Source of the DNA: Budorcas taxicolor
Taxonomy: Eukaryota; Chordata; Mammalia; Artiodactyla; Bovidae
Length of the DNA: 64,000 nucleotides
Assembly (NCBI RefSeq): GCF_023091745.1
Contig: NC_068912.1
Location: 106,385,567-106,449,566 of the forward strand
Direction: 5' to 3'
Every line of letters begins with the position of its first letter. Positions within the stretch are counted from its first letter, which is position 1. Shown in pieces: positions 12,090-24,199 of this stretch. The notes under the pieces were generated by a model. It saw only the letters and a program-made list of their open reading frames with translations, made no database searches and was not told where the DNA came from. The position numbers and the translations under genes were made by a program.

Positions 12090-12275
12090 GTAGCAGTTTA
12101 TACATAACATTAGCATGTACTTTTAGATGGTACTACACACCAGGCATGTTCTAAGTAGTTTGCACATAATAACTCATTAAGTCCTTCAACAGCCCTATGA
12201 GGTGGTATCATCGTTGTTATTAGCTCTATTTTTCAGTTGAGGAAACCAAGCAGATGAGTAATTTTCTGGAGGCCA
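12090..12275 (-). repeat. MIR SINE (old)
   Basis: Features include ttgcacataataactcatta, caaca-gccctatgaggtggta and ttttcagttgaggaaacca, matching antisense MIR in order. Confidence 0.6.
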
Positions 12276-12532
12276 AACTGGGGTGTGGAACCAGGTGGGT
12301 GGCTCCGAAGCCTTGAGTTCTTATCCACCGTGCACTCTTACCCCCCGCGTTATTCTGCCGCCACACATGTCGCCTGTAACTGTTGCTCTCGTTGGAGAGC
12401 GAGTCCTTCCACGGCGTGAGTCCTGTCTTAAGGAGAATGTGAGACACACAGTGGGTCGGTGGGTCCCCAGTAGATACAAGGCTGGGCTAGACAAGACACA
12501 GCGGCATACCTAGATGTGAACATGGCTGCTCT

Positions 12533-12785
12533 GTTTTTTTATTTAATTGCACTGGGTCTTCGTTGCTGCGCAAAGGGGCTGCTCTTTAGTTTCGGTGCAA
12601 GAGTGGTTCATTGCGGTGACTTGTCTTGTTGCTGAGCATGGGCGGCTCTGGGGTGCACAGACTCAATAACTGACAGCCCATGGGCTTAGTTGCCCCTTGG
12701 TAGCTTAGTTCCTAGACCAGGGATCAAACCTGTGTACCCTGCATTGCAAGGCGGATTCTTAATCACTGGACCACCAGGGAAGTCC
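12533..12785 (-). mobile_element. CHR-type SINE, long form
   Basis: It runs from a T-rich antisense tail through gcactgggtcttcgttgctg and ttagttgccccttgg to aatcactggaccaccaggga, the antisense tRNA-derived head. Confidence 0.78.
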
Positions 12786-12859
12786 CTAAACATGGCTACT
12801 GTTCATTAAGTGCTTCGCCACGTGCCAGGTTGTTTGTGTTAAGTACATGTATACTTTGG

Positions 12860-13080
12860 GGCTTCCCAGGTGGCTCAGCGGGTAAAGAATCTGCTTGCAA
12901 TACAGAAGACATGAGATGCAGGTTTGATCCTTGGGTCAGGAAGATACCCTGGAGGAGGGCATGACAGCCTACTCCAGTATTCTTGCCTGGAGGGTCCCAC
13001 GGATGGAGGAGACCCACAGGCTATGGTCCACAGGGTCTCAAAGAGTTGGACGCCACTGAAGCGACAAAACACCCACACAA
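12860..13080 (+). mobile_element. Bov-tA SINE
   Basis: It is a complete element: ggggcttcccaggtggctca head, a GGAGGAGGGCATGACAGCCT block and a diverged BovA part (gtccacagggtctcaaagag). Confidence 0.87.
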
Positions 13081-13955
13081 GTGCATGCCTCATAATGATT
13101 TCTTTACACAAATGAACAGGGTAATGAATTATCCCCGTTTTATAACCAGGCGTACGTGTACAGAGAGCTTCATGATGGCCAGCAGAGTAGACATGCAGAT
13201 ACTTGCTGGGGACTAGAGAGAAAGTTCTGTGAGGACGGGGATTTTTGTCCACTGTTAACTGCTTCATCCCTGGCACCTACAAGGGGCCTGCTGCTTGAAA
13301 GGCACTCAGTAAATATTTCTTGAGCTAGGATATGAAATCAGTTTGGGCTGACTTAAAACTTATGTTCTAGCCATTGTGTTGTACTTCTTCAGAGACATTC
13401 CTTTAGGGCTTTATAAATGTACAGATTATTTATATCCCATCTGTATAAAGAAGGAAGGTGATTTAGGTGATGGAATTCCAGTTGAGCTATTTCAAATTCT
13501 AAAAGATGATGCTGTGAAAGTGCTGCACTTAACAGGCCAGTAAATTTGGAAAAAACAGCAGTGGTCACAGGACTGGAAGAGGTCAGTTTTTATTCCAATC
13601 CCAAAGAAAGGCAATGCCAAAGAATGTTCAAACTACCACACAATTGCATTCATCTTACACGCTAGCAAAGTAATGCTCAAAATTCTCCTTGTGAGGCTTC
13701 AACAGTACATGAACCCAGAACTTCCAGATGTTCAAGCTGGATTTCGAAAAGGTAGAAGAACCGGAGATCAAATTGCCAACATTCGTTGAATCATAAAAAA
13801 GTGAGAGAGTTCCAGAAAAACATCTGCTTCGTTGACTACACTAAATCCTTTGTGTGGATCACAACAAACTGTGGAAGATTCTTTAAGGAGATGGGAATAC
13901 CAGACCACCTGACCTGCCTCCTGAGGAATCTATGCATGACAAGAAGCAACAGTTA

Positions 13956-13961
13956 GTGCTC

Positions 13962-14002
<41 letters not shown>

Positions 14003-14062
14003 CGATTAGCATGGCCCCTGCGCGAGGATGACACGCAAATTCGTGAAGCATTCCATATTTTT
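13956..14062 (+). ncRNA. U6 snRNA retrosequence (5' half of a U6-L1 chimera)
   Basis: The stretch begins exactly at GTGCTCGCTTCGGCAGCACA and runs through ATACTAAAATTGGAACGATA, the ACAGAGA box and AGC triad, to the terminal CATATTTTT. By eye it differs from mammalian U6 at three bases (AAG to ACG after ACAGAG, CGCAAGG to CGCGAGG, AGCGTTCC to AGCATTCC). No U6-type upstream promoter (PSE, TATA) is present; the left flank is BovB. It is therefore a pseudogene copy, fused directly to L1 sequence on its right. Confidence 0.9.
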
Positions 14063-14980
14063 ACTTACGCAGCTCAATTCCAGAAAAATAAACGACCCAA
14101 TCAAAAAATGGGCCAAAGAACTAAATAGACATTTCTCCAAAGAAGACATATGGATGGCTAACAAACACATGAAAAGATGCTCAACATCACTCATTATTAG
14201 AGAAATGCAAATCAAAACCACAATGAGGTACCACTTCACACCAGTCAGAATGGCTGGGATCCAAAAATCTGCAAGCAATAAATGCTGGAGAGGGTGTGGA
14301 GAAAAGGGAACCCTCCTACACTGTTGGTGGGAATGCAAACTAGTACAGCCACTATGGAGAACAGTGTGGAGATTCCTTAAAAAATTGCAAATAGAACTCC
14401 CTTATGACCCAGCAATCCCACTGCTGGGCATACACACCAAGGAAACCAGAATTGAAAGAGACACATGTACCCCAATGTTCATCGCAGCACTGTTTATAAT
14501 AGCCAGGACATGGAAACAACCTAGATGTCCATCAGCAGATGAATGGATAAGAAAGCTGTGGTACATATACACAATGGAGTGTTACTCAGCCGTTAAAAAG
14601 AATTCATTTGAATCGGTTCTGATAAGATAGATGAAACTGGAGCCGATTATACAGAGTGAAGTAAGCCAGAAAGAAAAACACCAATACAGTATACTAACAC
14701 ATATATATGGAATTTAGAAAGATGGCAATGACGACCCTGTATGCAAGACAGCAAAAAAGACACAGAGGTGTATAACGGACTTTCGGACTCAGAGGGAAAG
14801 GGAGAGGGTGGGATGATTTGGGAGAATGGCATTGTAACGTGTACTATCATGTAAGAATCATTTCGCCAGTCTATGTCCGACGCAGGATACAGCATGCTTG
14901 GGGCTGGTGCACGGTGATGACCCTGAGAGATGTTATGGGGAGGGAGGTGGGAGGGGGGTTCATGTTTGGGAACGCATGTA
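14063..14980 (+). mobile_element. L1 LINE 3' end fused to U6 (chimera)
   Basis: The segment encodes the C-terminal part of L1 ORF2 (QPLWRTVWRFLKKL, YDPAIPLLGIH and WYIYTMECYSA in one frame, stop near 14630), followed by L1 3' UTR sequence. It ends abruptly at gggaacgcatgta and joins BovB without an A tail or a target-site duplication. The 3' end of L1 and about 60 bases of BovB have therefore been lost together. Confidence 0.85.
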
Positions 14981-16299
14981 TTGTCACCCTGCTTTTTAAA
15001 CTTATATGCAGAGTATATCATGCGAAATGCTTTGCTGGATGAAGCACAAGCTGGAATCAAGATTGCCGGGAGAAATATCAACAACTTCAGATATGCAGAT
15101 GACACCACCCTTATGGCAGAAAGTGAGGAGGAACTAAAGAGCCTCTTGATGGAAGTGAAAGAGGAGAGTGAAAAAGCTGGCTTAAAACTCAAGATACAAA
15201 ATATGAAGATCATGGCATCCAGTGTCATCATTTCATGGCAAATAGATGGAGAAACAATGGAAACAGTGAGAGACTTTATTTTCTTGGGCTCCAAAATCAC
15301 TGCAGATAGTGACTGCAGCCATGAAATTAAAAGATGCTTGCTCCTTGGAAGAAAAGCTATGACCAACCTAGACAGCATATTCAAAAGCAGAGACATTACT
15401 TTGCCAACAAAGGTCCGTCTAAAGCTATGGTTTTTCCCGTAGTCATGTATGGATGTGAGAGTTGGACTATAAAGAAAGCTGAGCGCCAAAGAATTAATGC
15501 TTTTGAACTGTGGTATTGGAGGAGACTCTTGAGAGTTCCTTGGACAGCAAGAAGATCCAACCAGTCCATCCTAAAGGAAATCAGTCCTGAGTATTCATTG
15601 AAGTACTAATGCTGAAGCTGAAGTTTCAATACTTTGTCCAAGTGATGTGAAGAACTGACTCCTTGGAAAAAACGCTGAGAGATTGAAGATTGAGAAAGAT
15701 TGAAGGCTGGAGAAGGGGACGACAGAGAATGAGACGGTTGGATGGCATCATTGACTCCATGGACATAAGTTTGAGCAAGCTCCAGGAGTTGGTGATGGAC
15801 AGGGAAGCCTGACGTGCTGCAGTCCATGGGATCGCAGAGTCAGACATGACTGAATTCAACTGAACTGATACATAAGAAGGAATCAAGACAAGAAAAAGCA
15901 AAGAAAAAAAAAAAGATTGCTGAAGAAGTAACCGTTCTACTAAGATGTTTGTGTTAGGTAAGACTTAATAGTTACAAATGAAACAGGCCAGATGCAAATT
16001 ACCTTTAGCAAGAAAGTGAGTTTTATGATAGTTACTGAGGTGTTTCATCAAATTCAAGCACAGAGAAGCATCAAGGCCCCAGGTAGCACCAGTGCCACTA
16101 CTCTGGTGCTGTGGAGTTCCCCTTGCTTCAGTCACTGCAAACAGGCTTTCTCTGTGGTGGGAGACAGGACTGCCATCACAGCTAAACTTTCCATCTTGCA
16201 GCTTTTACATCTGAGAGACTCTGCTGATGCTTTCTCTGGTTCTAAGTTCAAAAGTGCAGAAACATCTACACTCATCAGGATGGATTCTATTAAAAAAAG

Positions 16300-16965
16300 G
16301 AAATCGTTATAAGTGTTGAGGATGTAGAGAGATTAAACCCCTTGTGCACTGTTTGTGGGAATGTCAAATGGTACAGCTGCTGTAGATAAAAATTCCGTGT
16401 TCCTAAAAATTTAAAAAGAGAATTGCCATCTGATCCAGTAATTTCATTTCTGGGTATATACCCAAAAGAACTAAAAGGAGGGTCTTGAGGTTTTTGTACG
16501 CTCACGCTCATAGCATTATTCACAGTAGCCAAAAGGTTAAAATAATCCCCACTGTTCATCGATAGATGAACAGATAACCAAAATGTGGTATATACATACA
16601 ATGGAATGTTATTCAGCCTTAAGGAAGGGAATTCTGACATATGCTGCAGCCTAGATGAACCTTAAGGATATTATGGTAAATGAAATAAACCAGTCCAAAA
16701 AAAAAATTGTACAACTCCACTTACATGAGGTATCTGAAGTAGTCAAATTCACAGAGGCAAAAGGAAGTTGCCAGGGCCTGGGGCAAGGAGGAAATCGGGA
16801 GTTGCTTAATGGGTATAATTTCAATTCTGCAAGATGGAAAAAAGCCTTGGAGATTGGCTGCACAACACTATGAAATGCTTAACACTACTGAACTGTACAC
16901 TTAAAAATGGTTAAGATTGTAAATTTTATGTTATGTATATTTTACCACAATTGAAAAAAAAGTTC
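16300..16965 (+). mobile_element. L1 LINE 3' end, old
   Basis: Degraded ORF2 C-terminal sequence (tgatccagtaatttcatttc, ggtatatacccaaaagaact, acaatggaatgttattcagc) is followed by a 3' UTR ending in ttttaccacaattgaaaaaa. Many substitutions and stops point to a much older copy than the one at 14 kb. Confidence 0.8.
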
Positions 16966-17944
16966 CCAGGAAAGGGGTTCATTAACTCAGCTTGGATCTG
17001 GTCCTACCCTGCAGCCCATCAGCCAGGGTAGGATGGAGTCTTGAAAGAACAGGTTAGTTCCCATGGAAACTAAGTAGATGGAAGTGGAGCGATTTCCAGA
17101 GGTAGGAGCAGGGGAGTTGCTGTGAGGGAGGGTAACTGGACGCACGAGCAGTGAGTACACTGTGGAGAAACTGCCTCCTAGTCAGCTTGTTTTTCTAAGC
17201 AGCAGCGGTGATTGTGCTCTGTCCAAACCACTGGGGTATCATTTGCATTTATTTTCACCGTCAGTCATCTGTCACAGTCACTCCTTACAGACATACTTAG
17301 CTCACTGTGATTTAACAGAGTTACATATCTCATTAGTCTTTGCCAAAAATCTTTGAAGTAGTTTCTACAAATGAGGAAACAAACTCACTGTTCAAGTGAC
17401 TTAATGTCGGGTGTCAGCTGTGAGGGACTAAAAGCCAATTCGAAATCATTTAGGAGTAAAGAAAGGTTTACTGGCTCATGGAACCTATGAACAAGTTAAC
17501 AGCCAAAGCCCCTCCTGAAAGGCTGGTCAGGTGCCTGTGGTATCAGGAGCAAGTGCCGCCAGGGACTCGGGCACCACCAGCACGGTCTGCCCCGCCTTTC
17601 CCTGCTCTGTGTGCTGACTTCACTCTCCTCCACACCCACCGGTTTTCTTCAAATGATTGCTGGAAGCTTCTATACCTCTCACATCAGAAGTGGCCCTGAG
17701 CCCTAAGGAAGGACTCTTGAGTGGAGCTGAATTCTGTTGTCCGCCTCCCACTCCAGATTAATCAAGAGGACTGGTCACCTGAGAGCGAGGCAGCTCATTG
17801 TAGAGCCACGTGACCAGCATGGGGCTTGAGGGGAAAACAGTTTTCAGAAACATTGGTGCTGCCTAGAGAGAGCAGTCGGTGTCTGCACCAGTGACACCGA
17901 GCAAGTCAAGTGGCAGGTGAGAGCAGTCCTCAGTGGCGTACATG

Positions 17945-18145
17945 CATGGACACGCACGCGTGCACACACACACACTGCTGAATGCTTTTCATGCAGACGA
18001 AGGCCCTTTGTGTGCGATGCCCACACATGCACACAGCCCTCTGTGCAAGGCAAGCACATGCGCGTGCACGCACACACACACACACACAACACTGCTGAAT
18101 GCTTTTCATGCAGATGAAAGCCCTCTGTGTGCAAGGCCCCCAGGA
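17945..18145 (+). repeat. tandem duplication containing a CA tract
   Basis: Two copies of a unit are seen: a (CA)n-rich block, then actgctgaatgcttttcatg, cagacgaa/cagatgaa, and a ccct-tgtgtgc block. They begin near 17948 and 18053. The second has a longer CA run. The unit is about 105 bp and I do not recognise it as a transposon. Confidence 0.75.
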
Positions 18146-18734
18146 CAGTGTATCTCACGTGTGAGGCTGGGGTCACCCTTTGAGTCACCAGATTTGGAGT
18201 GATGAGCCATCTGAAAGACTAGTAAGAGAACCATTTAGGCCTGTATTTTTGGTCTGAGGTCCTTGTTAATTATGAAGGGGATAGAGGGATACAGACCATT
18301 GTATAAATGTCATTTGTGGATTCAGAAATGTATCTGTGTCCTGCTAGATCGGCATGATGAGGTAGAGTTCGTGAAAACTGCTGAGTGGTTGATGGAAGAT
18401 GGAAGTGCCAGTCCACCTCCTCAGACGTTCACAATCAGAACTCTCACGTGCTTCTTAGACACTGCCTTCTTGATAATGACCCTCGTGCCTTTCAGGTGTT
18501 CTAAATGTGAGCACATAGAGCAGGGAATTCCGTGAGCATCTGGTTCAAACTTAATTTGACTGTGGATCCTTTTGTTTGTTTTTCTCATTCTCTAAAGAAA
18601 ACGTCACCTAAACTCCAGTCTATATAATACAGATAGGAGCAGATTGGCTTGGGGTCTGGGTGGGTCACAGAGGACTCTGGACTGTCGGATTCACTCCCTT
18701 CTCCTGTGGAACGTACTTTGAGAATCACTGATCT

Positions 18735-18870
18735 AGAGCAGCCGTTTTATTTCACAGATGAAAAAATTGAGGCTCAGAGAGGCTAAGTGGGTCCCTGAAA
18801 ACAGCACAAAGAGCAGCAAAGCTGTTACTGGAAGCCTGGTCTCCTGGCTTCAGAGCTGTGTTCTTTCTAC
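18735..18870 (-). repeat. MIR SINE fragment
   Basis: The block ttttatttcacagatgaaaa, then ttgaggctcagagaggctaa, is antisense MIR core sequence. Confidence 0.6.
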
Positions 18871-18932
18871 TGTTCGATGCTGCTTCTAGCTATTTGGAAT
18901 GAGCACTCCAGCAAAGTAGTTGTATTTTCCTT

Positions 18933-19055
18933 AATGGCAACCCACTCCAGTACTCTTGCCTGGAAAATCCCATGGACAGAAGAGCCTGGTAGGCTGCAGT
19001 CCATGGGGTTACTAAGAGTCAGACACGACTGAGCGACTTCACTTTCACTTTCAGC
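18933..19055 (+). mobile_element. BovA SINE monomer
   Basis: The body runs from taatggcaacccactccagt through agtccatggggttactaaga to a tail of tttcactttcac repeats. Confidence 0.82.
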
Positions 19056-19183
19056 ACATGATAACTTGAATTGGACTAACATAAAGGCAAGTAGAGAACT
19101 TTGGGAGCCTAATCCAATAAACAGATAAAAGCTTTACGGTTAGCAACATATGTTTAAATTGTCTGACAGACTTAATAGGTGCT

Positions 19184-19705
19184 TCAATTCAGTTCAGTCG
19201 CTCAGTCATGTGCGACTCTGTGACCCCATGAATCGCAGCACGCCAGGCCTCCCTGTCCATCACCAATTCTGGAGTTCACTCAGACTCGCATCCATCGAGT
19301 CGGTGATGCCATCCAGCCATCTCATCCTCTGTCGTCCCCTTCTCCTTCCCCCAATCCCTCCCAGCATCAGAGTCTTTTCCAATGAGTCAACTCTTCGCAT
19401 GAGGTGCCCAAAGTACTGGAGTTTCAGCTTTAGCATCATTCCTTCCAAAGAAATCCCAGGGCTGATCTCCTTCAGAATGGACTAGTTGGATCTCCTTGCA
19501 GTCCAAGGGACTCTCAAGAGTCTTCTCCAACACCACAGTTCAAAAGCATCAATTCTTTGGTGCTCAGCCTTCTTCACAGTCCAACTCTCACATCCATACA
19601 TGACCACAGGAAAAACCATAGCCTTGACTAGACGGACCTTAGTCGGCAAAGTAATGTCTCTGCTTTTGAATATACTATCTAGGTTGGTCATAACTATTCC
19701 CCATT
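19184..19705 (-). mobile_element. BovB LINE 3' end
   Basis: The antisense 3' end of BovB begins ttcaattcagttcagtcgct and runs to ctatctaggttggtcataac. The short direct repeat TAGGTGCT at 19176-19183 and 19706-19713 is a likely target-site duplication. The 5' part of the element is absent. Confidence 0.87.
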
Positions 19706-19713
19706 TAGGTGCT

Positions 19714-21360
19714 ATAGATGTATCAGTGAACAGGACAATTCTTGTCTTCAAAGAAGTTCAAGTCTTCCAGGCTGTTTCAGTGAATGTGATAAATGCTGTC
19801 TGTAAGAGAGATGATTGTACCTGACCCAATTCAGAGGAGCCTGGGGAGACTTTCTGAAGAAATGACATCTAAGCAAACCCCAGAAAACTTGACAGGAGTG
19901 AGTCAGATAGGGGAATGTTAGGAGAAAGGCTGGCAAGGTCTGTAGGCTTTAGGTCATAGACGGCCATGTGAACCATTAACTCCAAGATAACAACCTCAGT
20001 GGGTTTACTGGAGAAATCACTCTGAACTGGTTGGAGGCAGCTAGAGGCAATAGAGGCAGGGGGATGGTTCTAGTGTCAGTATTTACCAGGTAGAATCGAC
20101 AGGACTTGATGACTGGTTAAATGCTGGTGATGAGGCAGTAAAAAGGGTCCTTTGGCCAATATGGAGAGCACTGGAGGAAGAGAATGCCTGAGGATTGGGT
20201 GGAGGCATCGGACGAGTTCCCTTTGGAACTTGAGATTGACCTGTCTGCAGAGAATCCTAATGGGAGGTACTGTATGGAATTGGACATTCAGGTTGAGCCT
20301 GGAGAGAATTTGTGTTGAGGGAGGTGTGACTAGTTCAGGTGGGACAGTCAGGGAAGACCCTCTGAGGGATGACACCACCTGAGTGCGGAATGCTGTGGGC
20401 CATGCCTTATTCTAATTGCTACTGGAAAGCATTGAAGAGGTCTTTTTGGTTTGTCTTTTGTTTCTTCTGTTTGATTTTAGCAGTGGAAGAATATAATCTG
20501 ATTTGCAAGTTAAAAGATCAATTTGGCTGCTGTGTGGAACATGGACTCTAAGGATAGGGAATGTGGAAGCAGGAAAAAGATGTTCTGGCTGGAAGCCTGC
20601 AGTTCAGAAGTTCTGAGTGGGTTAATGGTTAATGTTACCTGCCTCCCTGCCTTGGGACATCCCCTCTCCAGTTTATCTAATCCCATTCATGATTAGATGT
20701 GATCACGTAAATTAGAGATCACTTTTACTTAGACATCTTTCTGTGGAAAAAGGAATCAGAGAGTCCAGCCCACTGTGAGATAAGAAATCCTGCCTAGCTG
20801 ATTAGACAAGTGTAGGCTGAGCCAATCAGACTCCTCCTCCTGAGGATTTCAAATTACAACTCAGTCTTTGCTGAGTAAATCAAACAAGGAAATGTAATGT
20901 TTGAGCATATACACAAAATAAATATTGGTTGTATGAATGGGTGCATGGCAAAAAAGATCTGCAGAGAAAGAGGAAAAAAAGCAGATGTGCCAGGGAGGCC
21001 CAGACTAGGAGAGAGAGCTTACTGCAGGCTTCTCACCCACTTCCTGGTTTCTGACCCTCCCAGGCCTCAGGGGCTTCCTGGGGTTCCTGGACACCTCCAT
21101 TTCCTTTTGAAAACTCCCAGTTTTGCTTACGTGAATTTCTTTAAAGTGCAGTTCAAGGAGCCCTGCTCCAGGGTGTGCACCCTGTTATTGCTGCTGTCCA
21201 GGTGGCTATGATGCTCTTCTCACCTGCAGCTGGTGGGGTCCTTGTTCCCCATGGCCTCACCAATTTCGGGCTTCCTTACCTCTTTTCTCCCCCCCTAGTT
21301 GTATAGTCCTATAATGTTGTCTTAAGGCAATTGAATTTGTACTCACTTGATTCACTAGTG
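19714..21360. other. intergenic, no gene recognised
   Basis: I find no exon-like similarity, young retroposon or RNA gene in this stretch. Two short inter-strand open frames near 20.1-20.4 kb look non-coding. Confidence 0.55.
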
Positions 21361-21365
21361 AAAGT

Positions 21366-21575
21366 AAGTGAAAGTGTCACTCGCTCAGTCATGTCCGAAT
21401 CTTTGTGATCGCATGGACTGTAGCCCACCGGGCCCCTCTGTCCATGGGATTCTCCAGGCAAGAATACTGGAGCGGGTTACCATGCATGCCCTTCTCCAGG
21501 GGATCTTCCCGACCCAGGGATCAAACCTGGGTCTCCTGCAGCGCAGGCAAATTCTTTACAGTCTGGCATTATTCT
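21366..21575 (-). mobile_element. Bov-tA SINE
   Basis: Antisense BovA (gcaagaatactggagcgggt) is followed by cttcccgacccagggatcaa and cctgggtctcctgcagcgca, the antisense tRNA-derived part. Confidence 0.87.
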
Positions 21576-21579
21576 GAGA

Positions 21580-23480
21580 TAATTTGTATTCATCTTGTTT
21601 ACAGTTTAAGCCCTCTCTGAGTGAAATCCAGTTTCACACATACTTATTTAGTTATCTGAAAAATAAGTATGTATTTGGTTTCATGTTGTTTTTATTGGTA
21701 CACGTATTTCCCCATATACTCTTTCTTCCCTTTTTACAGTCTACAGAAGATAAAACAAATCAAGCCAGTCATCAAGCATCTGTGGACTTCCCACTGATGT
21801 CAGCCCTGGAGATATAAGCGGAGGCCGTCAGGGCTCCCCGTCCCCCACCCCCTTTTGCACCCCCTGTGGAAGCTGGTTTCGCTGGACCTCCTCTCCTCCA
21901 GGGCCACAAGCCCTCCCTGAAAGATCTCAGTGATCTCATCTACTCCCAGGCCTCGGCTCCCACTTGTTTTGCAGGAAGAGCCGGCTTTGGTGTTTGCTGT
22001 GTTTTTATGATATGTGACTTTCACCCTATGCACTTTGTATTCAGAGTTTGAATGTTTGGTTTAACTCATGGGAAACTCCACTGAGTTATTTTTGTCCCTG
22101 TCAGAAACACTGTGGTTCTGTCGCCAGGTGCCCCGAGGTGCACCGGCTCGGGCATTACACTGTGTCTCCAAGGGGCCAGTGCATCCGTCGGAGCTCACGC
22201 AGGTGTGGCGCCAGAGCTCACCTACTTGGACTTCTGTCCTGTGCGCTGCCCTGCAAGGCCCTGGCAGCTGTGAGGCTGCCTGTGCCACCAGAGGTGACAC
22301 ACTGGGCACCTCTTGGGAGGAGTCAGGTTTGCCTCTGCCATCTGGCCTAAGCCTGCCACCCAGTCCAAAGAGGGATATGAGGAGTTTGGGGGGAAATGGA
22401 TACATGTATATGCATGGCTGCGTCCCTTGGCTGTCCACCTGAAACCATCACAACATTGTTCATCGGCAGTTGTTGTTGTTTAGCCACTGAACTCTTTGGC
22501 AGCCCCTTGGAGAGGAGCACAGTCAGTGTCAAGAGGCTGCCCAGCGGCTGGGTCAGGCTGTGCTGGGACAGTCAAGCCCACGTCGGTCACCATCCATGGC
22601 GCTCTGCATCCGCCCTGCCATCACCTGTGCTGAGGAACGCAATCCCCGTTCTGCTCCTCACTTGCCGGTGAAGTCCTTCTCTTAACGGCTGCCTGCTGTT
22701 GCCCTGGAATCAATCACCCAGCAGGAGGTTGGGGCCCACCCATGCCGTGCCCCAACCGACCCATTTCCTGTGGACACTCATTTTCCACAACAGCTCAGGA
22801 ACCTTATAAGCCTCATAAAATGAAAAGGGTGGGATCCTGTCACTGAGTATCAGAGGTGTAGGACAGTCTTCAGAACAGACACTGAGGCTGTGACCTATTT
22901 CCCATGGCTACACGCCAAGCCAGAGAGAGCCCCTGGGAAGGAGCAAGAGCTGAGTTGGAGTCATCACTGTACCCCTAACACATGGGTGGTGCTTGGTAGA
23001 CGTTTATTATGTTGAAAGAATGAATGAAAATCACAGCCTAGTGAGGAAGACGGATCCACAAGCACATCATTATAGTACAACCCAAGCGCTGAGATAAAAG
23101 AGGGTGGAAGAGGAAAGGGGTCCAGAGACACAGTGATTTCCCGAGGCTGTACCAGGACCGCGGCCCAGGTTTCTCATGCTCCCTGCTCCGGAGCACAACG
23201 GGGGCGGGTGGGTGCTTGGGGGGCATCAGCCCGCCTGTGCTGCCGTCTCTGGGCCTGGCTGCAGCTGCTGGGCTCTGGGTGCACGACCCAGACTAGGAAA
23301 TGGGTTCTCCCTGCCCTGCTTTTGCTGTTGGGCTTCAGATACGCCAGTCCATTTCTGAGCTCATCTGCCGCGAGAACCAAGAGCTGGTCATGTTTGGCCA
23401 TGTGTTTTAGGAAGTAGACAGTGAGGCCCAGAGAGGAAGAGAAGCTTGCTCTCCTCTCCATGTTTCCCCCACCACACCCC
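21580..23480. other. intergenic, GC-moderate, no gene recognised
   Basis: Overlapping open frames on both strands around 22.06-22.44 kb arise from locally high GC. None shows a known domain or convincing splice sites. No young repeat is seen. Confidence 0.55.
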
Positions 23481-23489
23481 TCCCCCCCA

Positions 23490-23715
23490 ATATTTATTTA
23501 TTTATTTAGCTCCTTTGGGTCTTAATTGTGGCATGTGGGCTCTTCGTTCAATCATGCAGGATCTTTCACGGAAGTGCACAGACTCGGTAGCTGTGGCGTG
23601 CGGGATTAGTTGCCTCACTGCGTATGGGATCTTCGTTCCTCAACCAGGGATCGAACCCACATCACCTGCATTGCAAGGTGGTTCTTCACCACTGGACCAC
23701 CAGGGAAGTCCCCTG
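23490..23715 (-). mobile_element. CHR-type SINE, long form
   Basis: It runs from tatttatttatttagctcct through gtgcacagactcggtagctg and aaccagggatcgaacccaca to ccactggaccaccagggaag. Confidence 0.78.
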
Positions 23716-23924
23716 CCCCATGGCTTTAAGGATCCTGACCTTGTTCCCTTGAGGCCTGGTTGCCCGCTACCCTTGGGTTCCTTGAGACATCTCTGAAGAC
23801 TTGTATTAAATTCTTCTCTTTTATTCAACTTGGCTGAGCGGTTTCTGTTCTGTGCAGCCAAGAGTCTGGGCTAACATTTACCTCACTGATGCCCCATCAC
23901 GCTCTCAGTAAACACTTCCACGCC

Positions 23925-24115
23925 TCGCACCTTGCCCCACACTTTGGTCTGAGAGCTTTACATGTAATAACTTGCTAAATCCTCATAACATTTCTCTGAG
24001 GTAGGTAGCACTGTCCTCTCTCATTCTCAGATGTGGAGACTGAGGCACAGAGCGGGAGCTGTGCCTCACACAGCTAGGAGGTGGTGGAGCTGGGATTCAC
24101 TCACATCCAGGCAGA
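23925..24115 (-). repeat. MIR SINE (old)
   Basis: Sequence includes acatgtaataacttgctaaa, tttctctgaggtaggtagca, gagactgaggcacagagcgg and cacacagctaggaggtggtg in antisense MIR order. Confidence 0.7.
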
Positions 24116-24199
24116 GCCCACGCCCAACATTGCACTTTTACCATATTTTGTTGAGCTGAAGTTTGTATTTTTAGACATCTTTAATGCATTCTCTTGGAA

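Larger units (their letters stand above)
13458..15871 (+). mobile_element. BovB (RTE) LINE, 5'-truncated, split by a U6-L1 insertion
   Basis: The 5' part (to about 13955) and the 3' part (from about 14981) are consecutive pieces of BovB reverse transcriptase and 3' sequence. The recognisable RT peptide YADDTTLMAESEEELKSLL lies near 15090-15140. The 3' end shows the BovA-like tail and aactgaactga near 15860. A direct repeat flanks the whole: ATAAAGAAGGAA at 13445-13456 and ATAAGAAGGAA at 15872-15882, with one base missing in the second. Between the pieces about 60 bases of BovB are missing, judged against the copies at 26.8 and 34.3 kb. The element carries stops and frameshifts and cannot make an active protein. 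Confidence 0.88.

Noticed and set aside
13956..14062. Functional U6 gene
   Set aside because: No PSE or TATA lies upstream, the body carries base changes, and it is fused to L1, so it is a retrosequence.
14028..14630. 200-codon frame starting in U6 sequence
   Set aside because: It reads from the U6 pseudogene into L1 ORF2 3' sequence; it has no promoter or independent start.
22061..22442. Overlapping 124- and 125-codon frames on opposite strands
   Set aside because: Mutual shadowing in moderately GC-rich DNA, with no domain or splice context.
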